NCBI RefSeq assembly: GCF_043642205.1
Contig: NZ_JBHZSG010000012.1
Coordinates: forward strand, 1-64,000
DNA length: 64,000 bases
Source: Thalassotalea_A litorea
Lineage (GTDB): Bacteria; Pseudomonadota; Gammaproteobacteria; Enterobacterales; Alteromonadaceae
Direction of reading: 5' to 3'
Below the pieces are notes generated by a model. It was not told where the DNA came from. It made no database searches and worked only from the letters and a program-made list of their open reading frames with translations. Made by a program: the position numbers and the translations under genes. Positions 9,618 to 18,019 of the stretch are shown one piece after another; positions within the stretch are counted from its first letter, which is position 1, and the number at the start of each line of letters is the position of its first letter.

Positions 9618-10233
9618 GATGAAAAAATTTTTCCCTTGGTTATTACTACTATGTTGTACGTTTGCCAACCCGGTTTTGGCTCAATACTCTATTCTACTAC
9701 TAGGTGATAGCCTTAGTGCAAGTTATGGGATGCAAGAAAATGAAGGCTGGGTATCCATTTTAAATGAAAAGCTGGAGCAAGATGCGGCCAGTTATCGCAT
9801 TGTAAACGCCAGTATTAGTGGCGAGACCACTGATGGTGGATTGGCCAGACTCCCGAAAATACTCGCCTCTAAGCAAGTGGATTACTTACTCATTGAACTG
9901 GGCGGTAACGACGGTCTTCGAGGTTTTCCACCCAAATTAATTAAAAATAATTTGTTACAAATGATCGAGTTGGCCAAGCAGAAAAACATAAAGGTCATCA
10001 TTAGCGAGGTGAAAATTCCCCCAAACTATGGTCAACGATACAACAATATGTTTAACGCCGTATTTACCGATGTCGCTGAACAAACGGATAGTGCATTGAT
10101 CCCATTCTTCATTGAAGAGGTGGCAATTAACCCTGATCTAATGCAAGCCGATGGCATACACCCTACCAAAGAAGCGCAACCGCTGCTGGCAACACGGATG
10201 CGTGAGTTACTCGATCCGGTCGTAACACCTTAA
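9616..10233 (+). CDS. tesA: Periplasmic lysophospholipase/arylesterase TesA (SGNH hydrolase)
   Basis: 205-aa GDSL/SGNH esterase. Signal peptide about residues 1-22 (KKFFPWLLLLCCTFANPVLA), cleaved before QYS. Block I GDSLSASYG carries the nucleophile S32; block III GGND and block V DGIHP supply the oxyanion Asn and the catalytic Asp/His. E. coli TesA acts in the periplasm as multifunctional thioesterase, protease I and lysophospholipase L1. A possible AGGA lies about 11 nt upstream of the first ATG, within ybbA coding sequence; a second ATG follows immediately. The divergent arrangement with ybbA is conserved in enterics. Confidence 0.93.
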   Translation: MMKKFFPWLLLLCCTFANPVLAQYSILLLGDSLSASYGMQENEGWVSILNEKLEQDAASYRIVNASISGETTDGGLARLPKILASKQVDYLLIELGGNDGLRGFPPKLIKNNLLQMIELAKQKNIKVIISEVKIPPNYGQRYNNMFNAVFTDVAEQTDSALIPFFIEEVAINPDLMQADGIHPTKEAQPLLATRMRELLDPVVTP

Positions 10234-10286
10234 CGCCCGTTATTTCGCGTTAATTTGCATTAGTTGCATAGCAACGTACTTCCAGC

Positions 10287-10532
10287 TTAACTCATCAAAG
10301 TTAATGCCAGCCATGGCGTAAAGCTTAGAACAATGGCGGCGATCTTAAAGTTCGCTAAATACTGGAAGTACATGGGGGGCAGCGCACTTTTTTCCAGGTT
10401 GAACATACCGGCGTGGATAGTCATGGCCCAATTCTGAGCAACCTTGAGTAATAGGGTTGCAACCAATAAAACCCCAAAGTTAATGACCGTGCACCAGCCA
10501 AAAAAGCTGGTCCAAAATTGCATATCATCCAT
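10287..10532 (-). CDS. DUF6868 family small membrane protein
   Basis: 81-aa protein with two hydrophobic segments (about residues 10-32 and 60-80) joined by a conserved-looking loop (KIHAGMF-like and PPMYFQYLANFKIA). This pattern corresponds to the DUF6868 family, which is widespread in marine gammaproteobacteria and has no known function. It is predicted to lie in the inner membrane. It sits alone, convergent with tesA. Confidence 0.7.
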   Translation of the reverse strand: MDDMQFWTSFFGWCTVINFGVLLVATLLLKVAQNWAMTIHAGMFNLEKSALPPMYFQYLANFKIAAIVLSFTPWLALTLMS

Positions 10533-10790
10533 ATTATCTCTCCCACGCTCTAACTTATATAAGGCAAGTATACGTTAACAATCATAGCCCTGCAGCCATC
10601 TGGATTATGGCATTGAATGTCTGCTGATTTATTTTTGGGTGGTTAACATGAAGTTTTTGGACGTAGGGTATTTCAGTAAGGCAGTTTTAGCAATCAAACC
10701 GATAAGTTTTCAATGCGATGAATTCAAAACAAAAGGCGCATTGCTAGCATCGACAAACAACAATGAGTCTAAGTAGTAAATGATAGAAAC

Positions 10791-10819
10791 AAAAAAGCCG
10801 ACATTCGTCGGCTTTTTTG
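10791..10819. terminator. Terminator of the tRNA operon
   Basis: Symmetric hairpin AAAAAAGCCGAC-ATTC-GTCGGCTTTTTT, active on either strand. It lies just beyond the 3' end of the last tRNA-Glu on the minus strand, and so ends the tRNA transcript. Confidence 0.85.
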
Positions 10820-10831
10820 TACTTCGAAAAG

Positions 10832-10907
10832 TGGCGTCCCCTAGGGGATTCGAACCCCTGTTACCGCCGTGAAAGGGCGGTGTCCTAGGCCTCTAGACGA
10901 AGGGGAC
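10832..10907 (-). tRNA. tRNA-Glu (anticodon TTC), copy 1
   Basis: 76 nt including an encoded CCA. Acceptor GTCCCCT pairs with AGGGGAC; the anticodon stem CCGCC/GGCGG encloses the loop CTTTCAC with anticodon TTC; the T arm contains GGTTCGAATCC. This is the last tRNA of the minus-strand operon. Confidence 0.97.
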
Positions 10908-10985
10908 GCGAAATTTGTTTTGATTTATCAAAAACCGCGACAAGTCACCTGTTACCAGATGAGACCTTGGATATTGTCAATTAAG

Positions 10986-11061
10986 TGGCGTCCCCTAGGG
11001 GATTCGAACCCCTGTTACCGCCGTGAAAGGGCGGTGTCCTAGGCCTCTAGACGAAGGGGAC
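10986..11061 (-). tRNA. tRNA-Glu (anticodon TTC), copy 2
   Basis: Sequence identical to the first copy, 76 nt with CCA. The spacer to copy 1 is 78 nt and the spacer to copy 3 is 113 nt. Confidence 0.97.
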
Positions 11062-11120
11062 GCAAAAATCTTTCTTCATAAACCAGTGATGGTAAATGAT
11101 GAACTTGATGATTTTGCGAA

Positions 11121-11135
11121 ATGAGTAAACCTCAT
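11121..11135 (-). other. Spacer hairpin between tRNA-Glu copies 2 and 3
   Basis: ATGAG/CTCAT stem with loop TAAAC, followed by CGGCACCAGAAC. A hairpin of different stem sequence but the same loop start and flank sits in the next spacer (11296-11311). It may be a processing signal in the polycistronic precursor; this is inference. Confidence 0.45.
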
Positions 11136-11174
11136 CGGCACCAGAACAAGTCACCTAATTGTATGTAAATAAGT

Positions 11175-11250
11175 TGGCGTCCCCTAGGGGATTCGAACCC
11201 CTGTTACCGCCGTGAAAGGGCGGTGTCCTAGGCCTCTAGACGAAGGGGAC
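11175..11250 (-). tRNA. tRNA-Glu (anticodon TTC), copy 3
   Basis: Identical 76-nt tRNA-Glu with encoded CCA. Spacers on both sides share blocks of sequence, which suggests growth of the array by unit duplication. Confidence 0.97.
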
Positions 11251-11295
11251 GCAGAATTCCTGAAACGACTTAACCGCTTAGAAGAATTTGCGCAT

Positions 11296-11311
11296 GGTAA
11301 GTAAACTTACC
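11296..11311 (-). other. Spacer hairpin between tRNA-Glu copies 3 and 4
   Basis: GGTAAG/CTTACC stem with loop TAAA, followed by CGGCACTAGAAC. It is positionally equivalent to the hairpin at 11121-11135 with compensating stem changes. Confidence 0.45.
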
Positions 11312-11359
11312 GGCACTAGAACTTACATAATCTGTCAGGTACAACTTATTTTAATGAAG

Positions 11360-11435
11360 TGGCGTCCCCTAGGGGATTCGAACCCCTGTTACCGCCGTGA
11401 AAGGGCGGTGTCCTAGGCCTCTAGACGAAGGGGAC
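11360..11435 (-). tRNA. tRNA-Glu (anticodon TTC), copy 4
   Basis: Identical 76-nt tRNA-Glu. It ends two bases before the run of N. Confidence 0.97.
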
Positions 11436-11437
11436 GC

Positions 11438-11537
11438 NNNNNNNNNNNNNNNNNNNNNNNNNNNNNNNNNNNNNNNNNNNNNNNNNNNNNNNNNNNNNNN
11501 NNNNNNNNNNNNNNNNNNNNNNNNNNNNNNNNNNNNN
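11438..11537. other. Assembly gap of 100 N
   Basis: Exactly 100 unknown bases, the conventional placeholder for a gap of unknown length. It is bordered on both sides by tRNA-Glu sequence, so further tRNA-Glu units may be hidden or collapsed. Confidence 0.95.
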
Positions 11538-11607
11538 CCCCTAGGGGATTCGAACCCCTGTTACCGCCGTGAAAGGGCGGTGTCCTAGGCCTCTAGACGA
11601 AGGGGAC
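11538..11607 (-). tRNA. tRNA-Glu (anticodon TTC), copy 5, 3' end lost in gap
   Basis: 70 nt of the same tRNA-Glu. The six terminal bases (CCA, the discriminator base and the last two acceptor bases) fall in the adjacent gap. There is no sign that the gene itself is broken. Confidence 0.93.
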
Positions 11608-11768
11608 GCAAAAAATATTCAACAAATCAAATCTGACTCATTAAGTATATCCGCATAAGAAAATAAGACACTTCGAATCTTAAATTCACCTTCTACACGT
11701 TGAAAATATTCAACCTGCGTTGACTTTTGCCAAAGTCATAGTTTGGAAAAACCAAACTAAAAGAATTC

Positions 11769-11844
11769 TGGTGGAGCTATGCGGGATCGAACCGCAGACC
11801 TCTTCGCTGCCAGCGAAGCGCTCTCCCAGCTGAGCTATAGCCCC
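11769..11844 (-). tRNA. tRNA-Ala (anticodon GGC)
   Basis: 76 nt with encoded CCA. Acceptor GGGGCTA pairs with TAGCTCC (with a G-T pair), the D arm is AGCTCAGCTGGGAGAGC, and the anticodon stem CTTCG/CGAAG encloses CTGGCAG with anticodon GGC. It is the first gene of the tRNA operon. Confidence 0.96.
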
Positions 11845-11889
11845 AGAACCTGCTCTCTTGAGCGACCTTACTCGTTGAAAGCGAGGCGA

Positions 11890-11918
11890 ATTCTAAGCAG
11901 GGTCCCCTAAAGAGTCAA
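11890..11918 (-). promoter_or_regulatory. Promoter of the tRNA-Ala/tRNA-Glu operon
   Basis: On the minus strand a -35 TTGACT (11918-11913) and -10 TAGAAT (11895-11890) are separated by 17 nt, close to the sigma-70 consensus. The following discriminator (TCGCCTCGC) is GC-rich, as is typical of stable-RNA promoters under stringent control. The -10 ends 45 nt ahead of tRNA-Ala. Confidence 0.85.
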
Positions 11919-12371
11919 CAGTTTTTTTGCATAAAAACGTAAAAATAACGAAAAACGGGGTTAAGCGATTATTAATTCATCGCTTTGTTGATTTTTTACA
12001 TAGCCAGGCCTGATGAAATCGTAATTTCACCCTCAAAAAGGGCGAAAATATAAGGTCTTTCGAGCGCCAAATGCGGTTAAAGAGATAGCATGCTAACACC
12101 CTTGGACGTTTGCTCAGGCGAATTTCAAAAAACTGATTGATAGCATTCAATGATACTCCCTGCCCTGTTCCGATCCCATCGGAAAATATATATCAGTAGA
12201 AATCTATAGGGAATTATCGCTACAATGAAAAAACGCCAACAAATAAGGTAATTTTCTTGTGAAGGTCAGATATAGCTCCTATAACTATGTATGCAAAAAC
12301 CTTAATTCTTATTTCTCTGAGCCAGTCTTATTTTGCGCAGTATTCTCGGCGAGTTAGGTGACTGAAGATAT
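11919..12371. other. Intergenic region upstream of the yvcK-like gene
   Basis: About 450 nt without a supportable gene. It contains an imperfect hairpin around 12026-12048 (TTTCACCCT/AGGGCGAAA) and AT-rich stretches that probably include the promoter of the downstream gene, but no single promoter stands out. Confidence 0.5.
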
Positions 12372-13286
12372 ATGCGCTTACAAAAATTAAATGTAGTAGC
12401 CATTGGCGGTGGCCATGGTCTGGGACGAATCCTTTCTACCTTATCTTTTCTGGGTGATCAGCTAACCGGCATCGTTGCGACCACCGATAATGGTGGTTCC
12501 ACCGGCAAACTAAGAAAACGTACCAGCTCTATTGCTTGGGGTGATTTACGTAATTGTCTGACGCAACTAGTCGAGCCTGAGTCTGTTGGTAACCAATTGT
12601 TTAACTTCCGTTTTGACGGTAATGATGAACTCAGCGGTCACAACCTGGGCAACTTAATTTTATTTGGCTTAAATGAAATCCAGAGTCGCCCTCTCGACTC
12701 CATAAATTTGATCTCCAGCTTATTGAAGGTCAAAACCAAAGTTTACCCAATGTCAGAAACCCCCACCGACCTACTTGCCTTTTATGAACATGGCCGCTGC
12801 AAGGTAGGGGAAATCTCTGTCGATGATATGCCATCAATGCCAAACAAACTGATGCTGGCACCTTTGGTTAAATCCATTCCAGAATGTGTAATTGCCATTG
12901 AGAATGCAGACTTAATTATTTTAGGACCGGGTAGCTTTCTGACCAGCGTAGTACCGCCATTACTGGTTAATGATATACGCAGCGCTATTGCAAAGCGCAC
13001 TGGCCAATGCGTATTTATCGATAACATTAACCAGGAAGACAGCCCCGCTGGCAAATTGGTATTGGATGAAAAACTAAACTGGCTAGAAAGTAATTTAGGC
13101 AGTTTGCCGATTGATACGGTTATTACTCAAGATAGCAGTGCCACGTCGGATAAAGTAAACGTGCTTTGTCGGACCTTAAGCGATGCAGACAATAGCGACT
13201 ATCACGATAAGCAGTTATTGCTCGCCGCCCTTGAAGACTGTGCCGGAAAGTTATCTTTTGCCGCATCGGACGTCGTAAACGGGTAG
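12372..13286 (+). CDS. ybhK: YvcK/YbhK family (gluconeogenesis factor, CofD-like fold)
   Basis: 304-aa protein of the UPF0052/CofD-like family. N-terminal GGGHGLG (residues 12-18) and ATTDNGGSTGKLR are family signatures; GDLRNCL and HNLGNL follow, and GPGSFLTSVVPPLL lies at about residue 183. B. subtilis YvcK binds UDP-sugars and affects growth on gluconeogenic carbon and cell shape. The enterobacterial YbhK is the closest named relative. Probably cytoplasmic. The ATG at 12372 gives the expected N terminus. It is monocistronic and closed by a strong bidirectional terminator. Confidence 0.9.
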   Translation: MRLQKLNVVAIGGGHGLGRILSTLSFLGDQLTGIVATTDNGGSTGKLRKRTSSIAWGDLRNCLTQLVEPESVGNQLFNFRFDGNDELSGHNLGNLILFGLNEIQSRPLDSINLISSLLKVKTKVYPMSETPTDLLAFYEHGRCKVGEISVDDMPSMPNKLMLAPLVKSIPECVIAIENADLIILGPGSFLTSVVPPLLVNDIRSAIAKRTGQCVFIDNINQEDSPAGKLVLDEKLNWLESNLGSLPIDTVITQDSSATSDKVNVLCRTLSDADNSDYHDKQLLLAALEDCAGKLSFAASDVVNG

Positions 13287-13315
13287 CGCCGACAGGCGGT
13301 TTACTTAAATCATAC

Positions 13316-13352
13316 AAAAAGCCCGGGTCACATCGTTTCCCGGGCTTTTTTA
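13316..13352. terminator. Bidirectional terminator between yvcK-like gene and dcd
   Basis: AAAAAGCCCGGG and CCCGGGCTTTTTT form a GC-rich stem with an 11-nt loop. It has A/T runs on both sides and serves the two convergent genes. Confidence 0.9.
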
Positions 13353-13404
13353 TTGAACACATTAGGTTGCGATATTATCCAACTGTTGTGCAAATCAATC
13401 GTGA

Positions 13405-13992
13405 CTAACCGTCATCCTGGCTAATACGACTTGCAACCGCACCCTTTTGGTCCTTATATTTTGCATCATCGCGTTTGTTATACGGACGAACCGCTTCGCC
13501 GGACATGGTCTCGAAGTTTAACGCCGCTATTTTCATTTTCGGCCGCAAGGCCAATGGCAGCTTACCTGAATTGAAAAATTCCAAAACGATTTGCCCTGAC
13601 CAACCCGGATCAATGCGATGCGCCGTAACATGAACCATTAATCCCAGACGCGCTAAGGATGAGCGACCATCTAACCAGCCAACGATATCAGCAGGCAATG
13701 TTACCGATTCATGCGTAACCGCAAGTGCAAGCTCTCCCGGGTGTAGAAAAAATGCATCGCCATCATTAATATGAATCTCATCACTCATCAAGGTATTCAT
13801 CGCTTCCTGAACTTCAGCCTTTGGACCACTCAGATCAATAAATGGTGCGGTATGATCTTCAAATACGCGAAACTTGTTTCCCAGACAAATATCAACGCTC
13901 ACGCCAGAAATCATGCTGGCATCCGGGCGAGGTTCAATACAAATTTTTCCAGCCGCTAACAGGGCTTCAATATCTTTATCACAAAGTCTCAT
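13405..13992 (-). CDS. dcd: dCTP deaminase
   Basis: 195-aa homotrimeric enzyme that converts dCTP to dUTP and feeds thymidylate synthesis. The sequence is nearly collinear with E. coli Dcd (193 aa). Conserved features are DGRSSLARLG (residues 108-117, phosphate and subunit contacts), HRIDPGW (125-131) and the catalytic glutamate E138 in QIVLEFFNSG. It lies 3 nt downstream of mrp on the same strand, so the two are cotranscribed. The C terminus ends in the flexible tail (KYKDQKGAVASRI) that closes over the active site in this family. Confidence 0.96.
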   Translation of the reverse strand: MRLCDKDIEALLAAGKICIEPRPDASMISGVSVDICLGNKFRVFEDHTAPFIDLSGPKAEVQEAMNTLMSDEIHINDGDAFFLHPGELALAVTHESVTLPADIVGWLDGRSSLARLGLMVHVTAHRIDPGWSGQIVLEFFNSGKLPLALRPKMKIAALNFETMSGEAVRPYNKRDDAKYKDQKGAVASRISQDDG

Positions 13993-13995
13993 GGC

Positions 13996-15051
13996 TTATT
14001 CTTCTATAATGCTGAGCTTGGCGGTCGCAGGACTGCGCCAATCCAGTTGATAATACAAATCGCTTACTATATTGGTGGCTATTTTACGGTAGATTTGGCT
14101 AATGTCACTATCTATATCGGTTAATATTGGTGATTTCCCCGTATCCGCCCCTTGACGAATATCAAGATTCAGTGGGATTTGTCCAAGCAGGTTGATGTCC
14201 TGACCTTCGGCAAGCTGCTGCGCGCCTCCCCGCCCAAAAATATGAGATTCATGCCCACAGTTTGCACAAATGTGATAACTCATATTTTCGACAACCCCCA
14301 ATACTGGCACCTGCACTTTATCAAACATACTGATGCCTTTTTTGACATCAATCAGGGCTATATCCTGTGGTGTTGTTACCATGCAAGCTGCGGCAACCGG
14401 CACCTTTTGGGCAAGCGTTAATTGAATATCGCCGGTGCCAGGTGGCATGTCAATTAACAGATAGTCGAGATCATCCCAGGCGGTCTCATTAAGTAGTTGT
14501 GTAAAGGCGGTGCTTGCCATCGGGCCACGCCAGATGCTGGCCTGAGAATCCGGTACCAAAAAGCCAATCGACATTGCCGATAACCCCTGACCATGGAGTG
14601 GCAACATCCGCTTACCATCTTCAGAACCTGGTTTTTGATCACCAATGCCAAGCATTGTCGGAATGGATGGACCATATATATCTGCATCAAGGATCCCGAC
14701 CCGGGCGCCCTCCTCCTGTAGCGCCAAAGCAATATTGACGGCGGTTGTTGATTTACCTACACCACCTTTACCTGAAGCAATCGCGAGAATATTTTTTACG
14801 CCACTAATATTGTGTTGCCTTACGGGCTCCACCGAAACCTTGGCTTTTAAATCAAGGTTGACATCTAACTCTTCAGCCAACTTTTCAACCGCACACTGCA
14901 GTTGTGTAAAACAGGGAAATGCTAGACTCACATCCAGTAAATAACCTTCATTATTTTCGCTAATATCGCATTTGGATAATACGTCTAACAAACCAAAGGG
15001 AAAATCCTTGCTGCGGTATTGCCGTAAATAATTGCGGATTTCTTGTTCCAT
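13996..15051 (-). CDS. apbC: Iron-sulfur cluster carrier protein Mrp/ApbC
   Basis: P-loop NTPase that carries and transfers Fe-S clusters. Residues 1-75 form an MIP18-like domain; SGKGGVGKST at 93-102 is the deviant Walker A motif of the MinD/Mrp class, and C262-x2-C265 (CANCG) is the cluster-binding pair. Start chosen at ATG 15051 (351 aa), because AGGTGG lies about 7 nt upstream and the residues match the family; the open frame continues 26 codons further without a ribosome site. It is divergent from metG, an arrangement also seen in enterics, and is followed by dcd. Confidence 0.94.
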   Translation of the reverse strand: MEQEIRNYLRQYRSKDFPFGLLDVLSKCDISENNEGYLLDVSLAFPCFTQLQCAVEKLAEELDVNLDLKAKVSVEPVRQHNISGVKNILAIASGKGGVGKSTTAVNIALALQEEGARVGILDADIYGPSIPTMLGIGDQKPGSEDGKRMLPLHGQGLSAMSIGFLVPDSQASIWRGPMASTAFTQLLNETAWDDLDYLLIDMPPGTGDIQLTLAQKVPVAAACMVTTPQDIALIDVKKGISMFDKVQVPVLGVVENMSYHICANCGHESHIFGRGGAQQLAEGQDINLLGQIPLNLDIRQGADTGKSPILTDIDSDISQIYRKIATNIVSDLYYQLDWRSPATAKLSIIEE

Positions 15052-15257
15052 TTTTCCACCTTTTCTGCAATGTGATGCATAGTCTCGTGCATTTGTTGGC
15101 GTTATCGAAGGCATATCATGCCTTCTCATCCATTTAATTAATGCTTTGTTTCATAATATGTGGCTTTTTCGGCAATATCGATAATTATTAATGAAAAAAA
15201 CCCGCAAATTTTGTACTATCGCTGCCACGATCACCATTAACAAATTAAATTCGGACA

Positions 15258-17285
15258 ATGTCGACCAATAAACGCAAAATCCTTGTCACCAGCGCACTTC
15301 CTTATGCCAATGGCCCAATCCATTTAGGCCATCTTCTTGAGTACATCCAAACTGATATCTGGGTACGTTTCCAAAAGATGCGGGGGCATGAAACCTATTA
15401 CGTCTGTGCAGATGATGCTCACGGCACACCAATTATGCTCAAAGCGCAACAATTAGGCATGGCACCAGAAGCCATGATCGAGCAGGTACGTCAAGAGCAC
15501 ATGGCGGATTTTGCCGACTTTCAAATCGAGTTTGATAACTATCATTCCACCCACAGCGATGAAAACCAGGCGTTCGCCGAGGAAATCTATCGCCGTTTGG
15601 ACGCCAACGGCCATATTAAACGCCGTACCATTTCGCAACTATTCGACCCTGAAAAAGCAATGTTTTTACCGGATCGATTCGTAAAAGGTACTTGTCCAAA
15701 ATGTAAGAGTGAAGATCAAAACGGCGATAACTGCGATAACTGTGGTGCGACCTATTCACCGACGGATCTGATCAACCCAATCAGTGTAGTTTCCGGTGCA
15801 ACGCCTGTGCTTAAAGACTCTGAGCATTATTTCTTCGATTTGCCGGCATTTGAGCAAATGCTAAAAGACTGGACCCGCAGTGGGTCGCTGCAAGAAGAAA
15901 TGGCAAACAAGCTGGCAGAGTGGTTTGAGCAAGGTTTACAACAATGGGATATCTCCCGTGACGCGCCTTATTTTGGCTTTGAGATCCCAGACGCTCCGGG
16001 CAAGTTCTTCTACGTATGGCTAGATGCCCCGATTGGTTATATGGGTAGCTTTAAAAACCTGTGTGATAAGCAAGGCATTAACTTTGATGAGTTCTGGAAC
16101 AAAGACTCTGAAGCCGAGTTGTATCACTTTATCGGTAAAGACATCATTTATTTCCACAGCTTATTCTGGCCTGCCATGTTACAAGGCTCAGGATATCGTC
16201 AACCGACATCCGTATATGCGCACGGTTTCGTCACCGTCAATGGTACTAAGATGTCCAAGTCTAAGGGCACCTTTATCAAAGGGCGTACCTATTTGGACCA
16301 CTTAAACCCAGAATATCTGCGTTACTACTTCGCGGCTAAATTGACAAGCCGCATCGATGACTTAGATTTGAATCTGGAAGATTTTGCCCAACGGGTTAAC
16401 TCCGACCTAGTTGGTAAGCTCGTTAATATTGCCTCTCGTTGTGCCAGCTTTATTAGCAAAAAATTCGATGGCATCTTGATTGCCAACCCAACTGAACAGG
16501 CACTAGCCGATGAAGTTATGAATGCCGGTGATAGCATTGCCGCGCACTATGAAAATCGCGAATTTGGTCGCGCCATGCGAGAAATCATGGCACTTGCCGA
16601 TAAAGTCAATGAATACATTGCCGTAAAAGAACCATGGCAATTAATCAAAGAAGACGGCAAGCAGCAAGAGGTTCAGGAAATCTGCTCATTGGGCATTAAC
16701 TTGTTCCGAATTCTGATGATTTATTTGAAGCCGGTTCTACCAGGTCTGGCGGATAAGTCCGCTCAGTTCTTAAATGATGAGCTGAACTGGGAAGGTCACA
16801 AGGCTTTACTCACTGATCACAAGATCAATAAATTTAAGGCGTTACTGCAACGCGTAGAGATGGATAAAGTCAACGCTATGGTTGAAGATTCTAAAGATAA
16901 CCTTGAAGCTAAGGCGCAACAACCAGTCACCGGTCCGTTAGCGGATGACCCAATTGCTGATGAAATCAGTTTCGACGATTTTGCCAAGGTTGATTTACGC
17001 GTAGCGAAAATCGTCAAAGCAGAGCATGTCGAAAAAGCCGACAAGTTACTTCGCATCGAAGTCGATTTAGGCGGTGAAACCAGGCAAATTTTCGCTGGCA
17101 TAAAATCAGCTTATCAACCAGAAGATTTAATCGGAAAACTGACCGTCGTAGTTGCCAACCTGGCGCCACGAAAAATGCGCTTTGGCATGTCAGAAGGCAT
17201 GATCATTGCCGCAGGTCCTGGCGGTAAAGATATCTTCATTTTAAACCCTGACAATGGCGCCGAACCAGGCATGCGAGTCATGTAA
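15258..17285 (+). CDS. metG: Methionine-tRNA ligase
   Basis: 675-aa class I aminoacyl-tRNA synthetase of the long, dimeric type. The HIGH-type motif HLGH is at residues 22-25 and the KMSKS loop at about 331-335. The connective-peptide zinc finger runs from C146 with two CxxC pairs (CPKC and CDNC), and a C-terminal EMAPII/Trbp111-type tRNA-binding domain covers about residues 570-675 (FDDFAKVDLRVAKI). It attaches methionine to initiator and elongator tRNA-Met in the cytoplasm. It is followed by its own terminator. Confidence 0.98.
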   Translation: MSTNKRKILVTSALPYANGPIHLGHLLEYIQTDIWVRFQKMRGHETYYVCADDAHGTPIMLKAQQLGMAPEAMIEQVRQEHMADFADFQIEFDNYHSTHSDENQAFAEEIYRRLDANGHIKRRTISQLFDPEKAMFLPDRFVKGTCPKCKSEDQNGDNCDNCGATYSPTDLINPISVVSGATPVLKDSEHYFFDLPAFEQMLKDWTRSGSLQEEMANKLAEWFEQGLQQWDISRDAPYFGFEIPDAPGKFFYVWLDAPIGYMGSFKNLCDKQGINFDEFWNKDSEAELYHFIGKDIIYFHSLFWPAMLQGSGYRQPTSVYAHGFVTVNGTKMSKSKGTFIKGRTYLDHLNPEYLRYYFAAKLTSRIDDLDLNLEDFAQRVNSDLVGKLVNIASRCASFISKKFDGILIANPTEQALADEVMNAGDSIAAHYENREFGRAMREIMALADKVNEYIAVKEPWQLIKEDGKQQEVQEICSLGINLFRILMIYLKPVLPGLADKSAQFLNDELNWEGHKALLTDHKINKFKALLQRVEMDKVNAMVEDSKDNLEAKAQQPVTGPLADDPIADEISFDDFAKVDLRVAKIVKAEHVEKADKLLRIEVDLGGETRQIFAGIKSAYQPEDLIGKLTVVVANLAPRKMRFGMSEGMIIAAGPGGKDIFILNPDNGAEPGMRVM

Positions 17286-17312
17286 GATACTCGAACCAAT
17301 ATCAATTTACAC

Positions 17313-17347
17313 AAAAGGGACCGCTTTTACATTGGTCCCTTTTTTAT
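17313..17347 (+). terminator. Terminator after metG
   Basis: AAAAGGGACC and GGTCCCTTTTTT form a 10-bp stem around a 12-nt loop, ending in a T-run. The inverted motif cluster of the transposase module begins about 30 nt downstream. Confidence 0.9.
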
Positions 17348-17375
17348 TGCCACATTTTCTGCGCCATCAATAACT

Positions 17376-17463
17376 AATTAGACATCCATCGTAAGACCCA
17401 ACGACTACCTAGTGACTTAACTAGACACCCACTACAGTGAAACCACTAACTAGACATCCACGT
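17376..17463 (-). repeat. Left flank of RAYT module: three TGGRTGTCT motifs
   Basis: Three copies of the motif AGACAYCCA (reverse complement TGGRTGTCT) with the AGACA starts at 17380, 17423 and 17452. Each has the context TTAA/ACTAG before and C/T-A-C after. They face the three copies at 19095-19170 in inverted orientation; the two inner motifs on each side are both 29 nt apart. Read on the minus strand, the outermost left copy matches the outermost right copy in the string TGGATGTCTA and its surroundings. Confidence 0.75.
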
Positions 17464-17621
17464 TAAACAGACGCAAGATAGGTCACGGATATAGCATTGT
17501 GGACTTAATCATGTGATGGAATAGACTGCGAACGGACTCTAAAGGCTTGCATCGATTGTCCATTTCGTTAGGCTAGCTAAACAACAATTACCGTAGCCAT
17601 TTGTAATTTAATAAAATATCG

Positions 17622-17642
17622 AAAAAGATAAAGATAAAGATA
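17622..17642. repeat. AAAGAT microsatellite
   Basis: Three consecutive AAAGAT units in an AT-rich stretch immediately ahead of the putative lipoprotein ORF. Confidence 0.6.
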
Positions 17643-17650
17643 ATTAAATA

Positions 17651-17896
17651 GTGAAAAAACATCATGTAAGATCAAACTCGAACAGGTTTTTTGTATTTAC
17701 CTTTTCAGCGCTTGCTTTCACTAACCTATCTGCATGCAGTGCCAGGCAAATTGAAGAATTCAGCTGTCATTTTGTATCAGCTAGGTATGAAGCAGCGCAA
17801 GAAAAAAAACGTGATGAGAACAAAACGTTAGAACCTCAAACAACTCCTCAGCCAGACAACAATACACCCTCTATCCAGAAATCAGCCAAATGCTGA
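17651..17896 (+). CDS. Hypothetical small lipoprotein
   Basis: 81-aa open frame starting at GTG. The N terminus looks like a type II signal peptide: charged start (KKHHVRSNSNR), hydrophobic stretch (FFVFTFSALAFTNL), lipobox LSAC. The rest is short and hydrophilic, rich in E, K, P and Q (RDENKTLEPQTTPQPDN). No family is recognised. It lies inside the repeat-bounded transposase module, so it may be cargo, or a chance frame. Support is the lipobox and the length only; there is no convincing ribosome site. Confidence 0.35.
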   Translation: MKKHHVRSNSNRFFVFTFSALAFTNLSACSARQIEEFSCHFVSARYEAAQEKKRDENKTLEPQTTPQPDNNTPSIQKSAKC

Positions 17897-18019
17897 CAAC
17901 ATTGAAGAAAAGCATGGAAGTTTTAAGAGGAGCAATGACTTGGGGTACAAGGTGATATTTTGAAGACAAAGTACCAATCAAACCCCTTTAAAAGTAAACA
18001 TGGCATAATCTCAGTAGGT

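Noticed and set aside
11397..11588. Open frame spanning the first run of N
   Set aside because: It exists only because N does not create stop codons; the sequence on both sides is tRNA-Glu.
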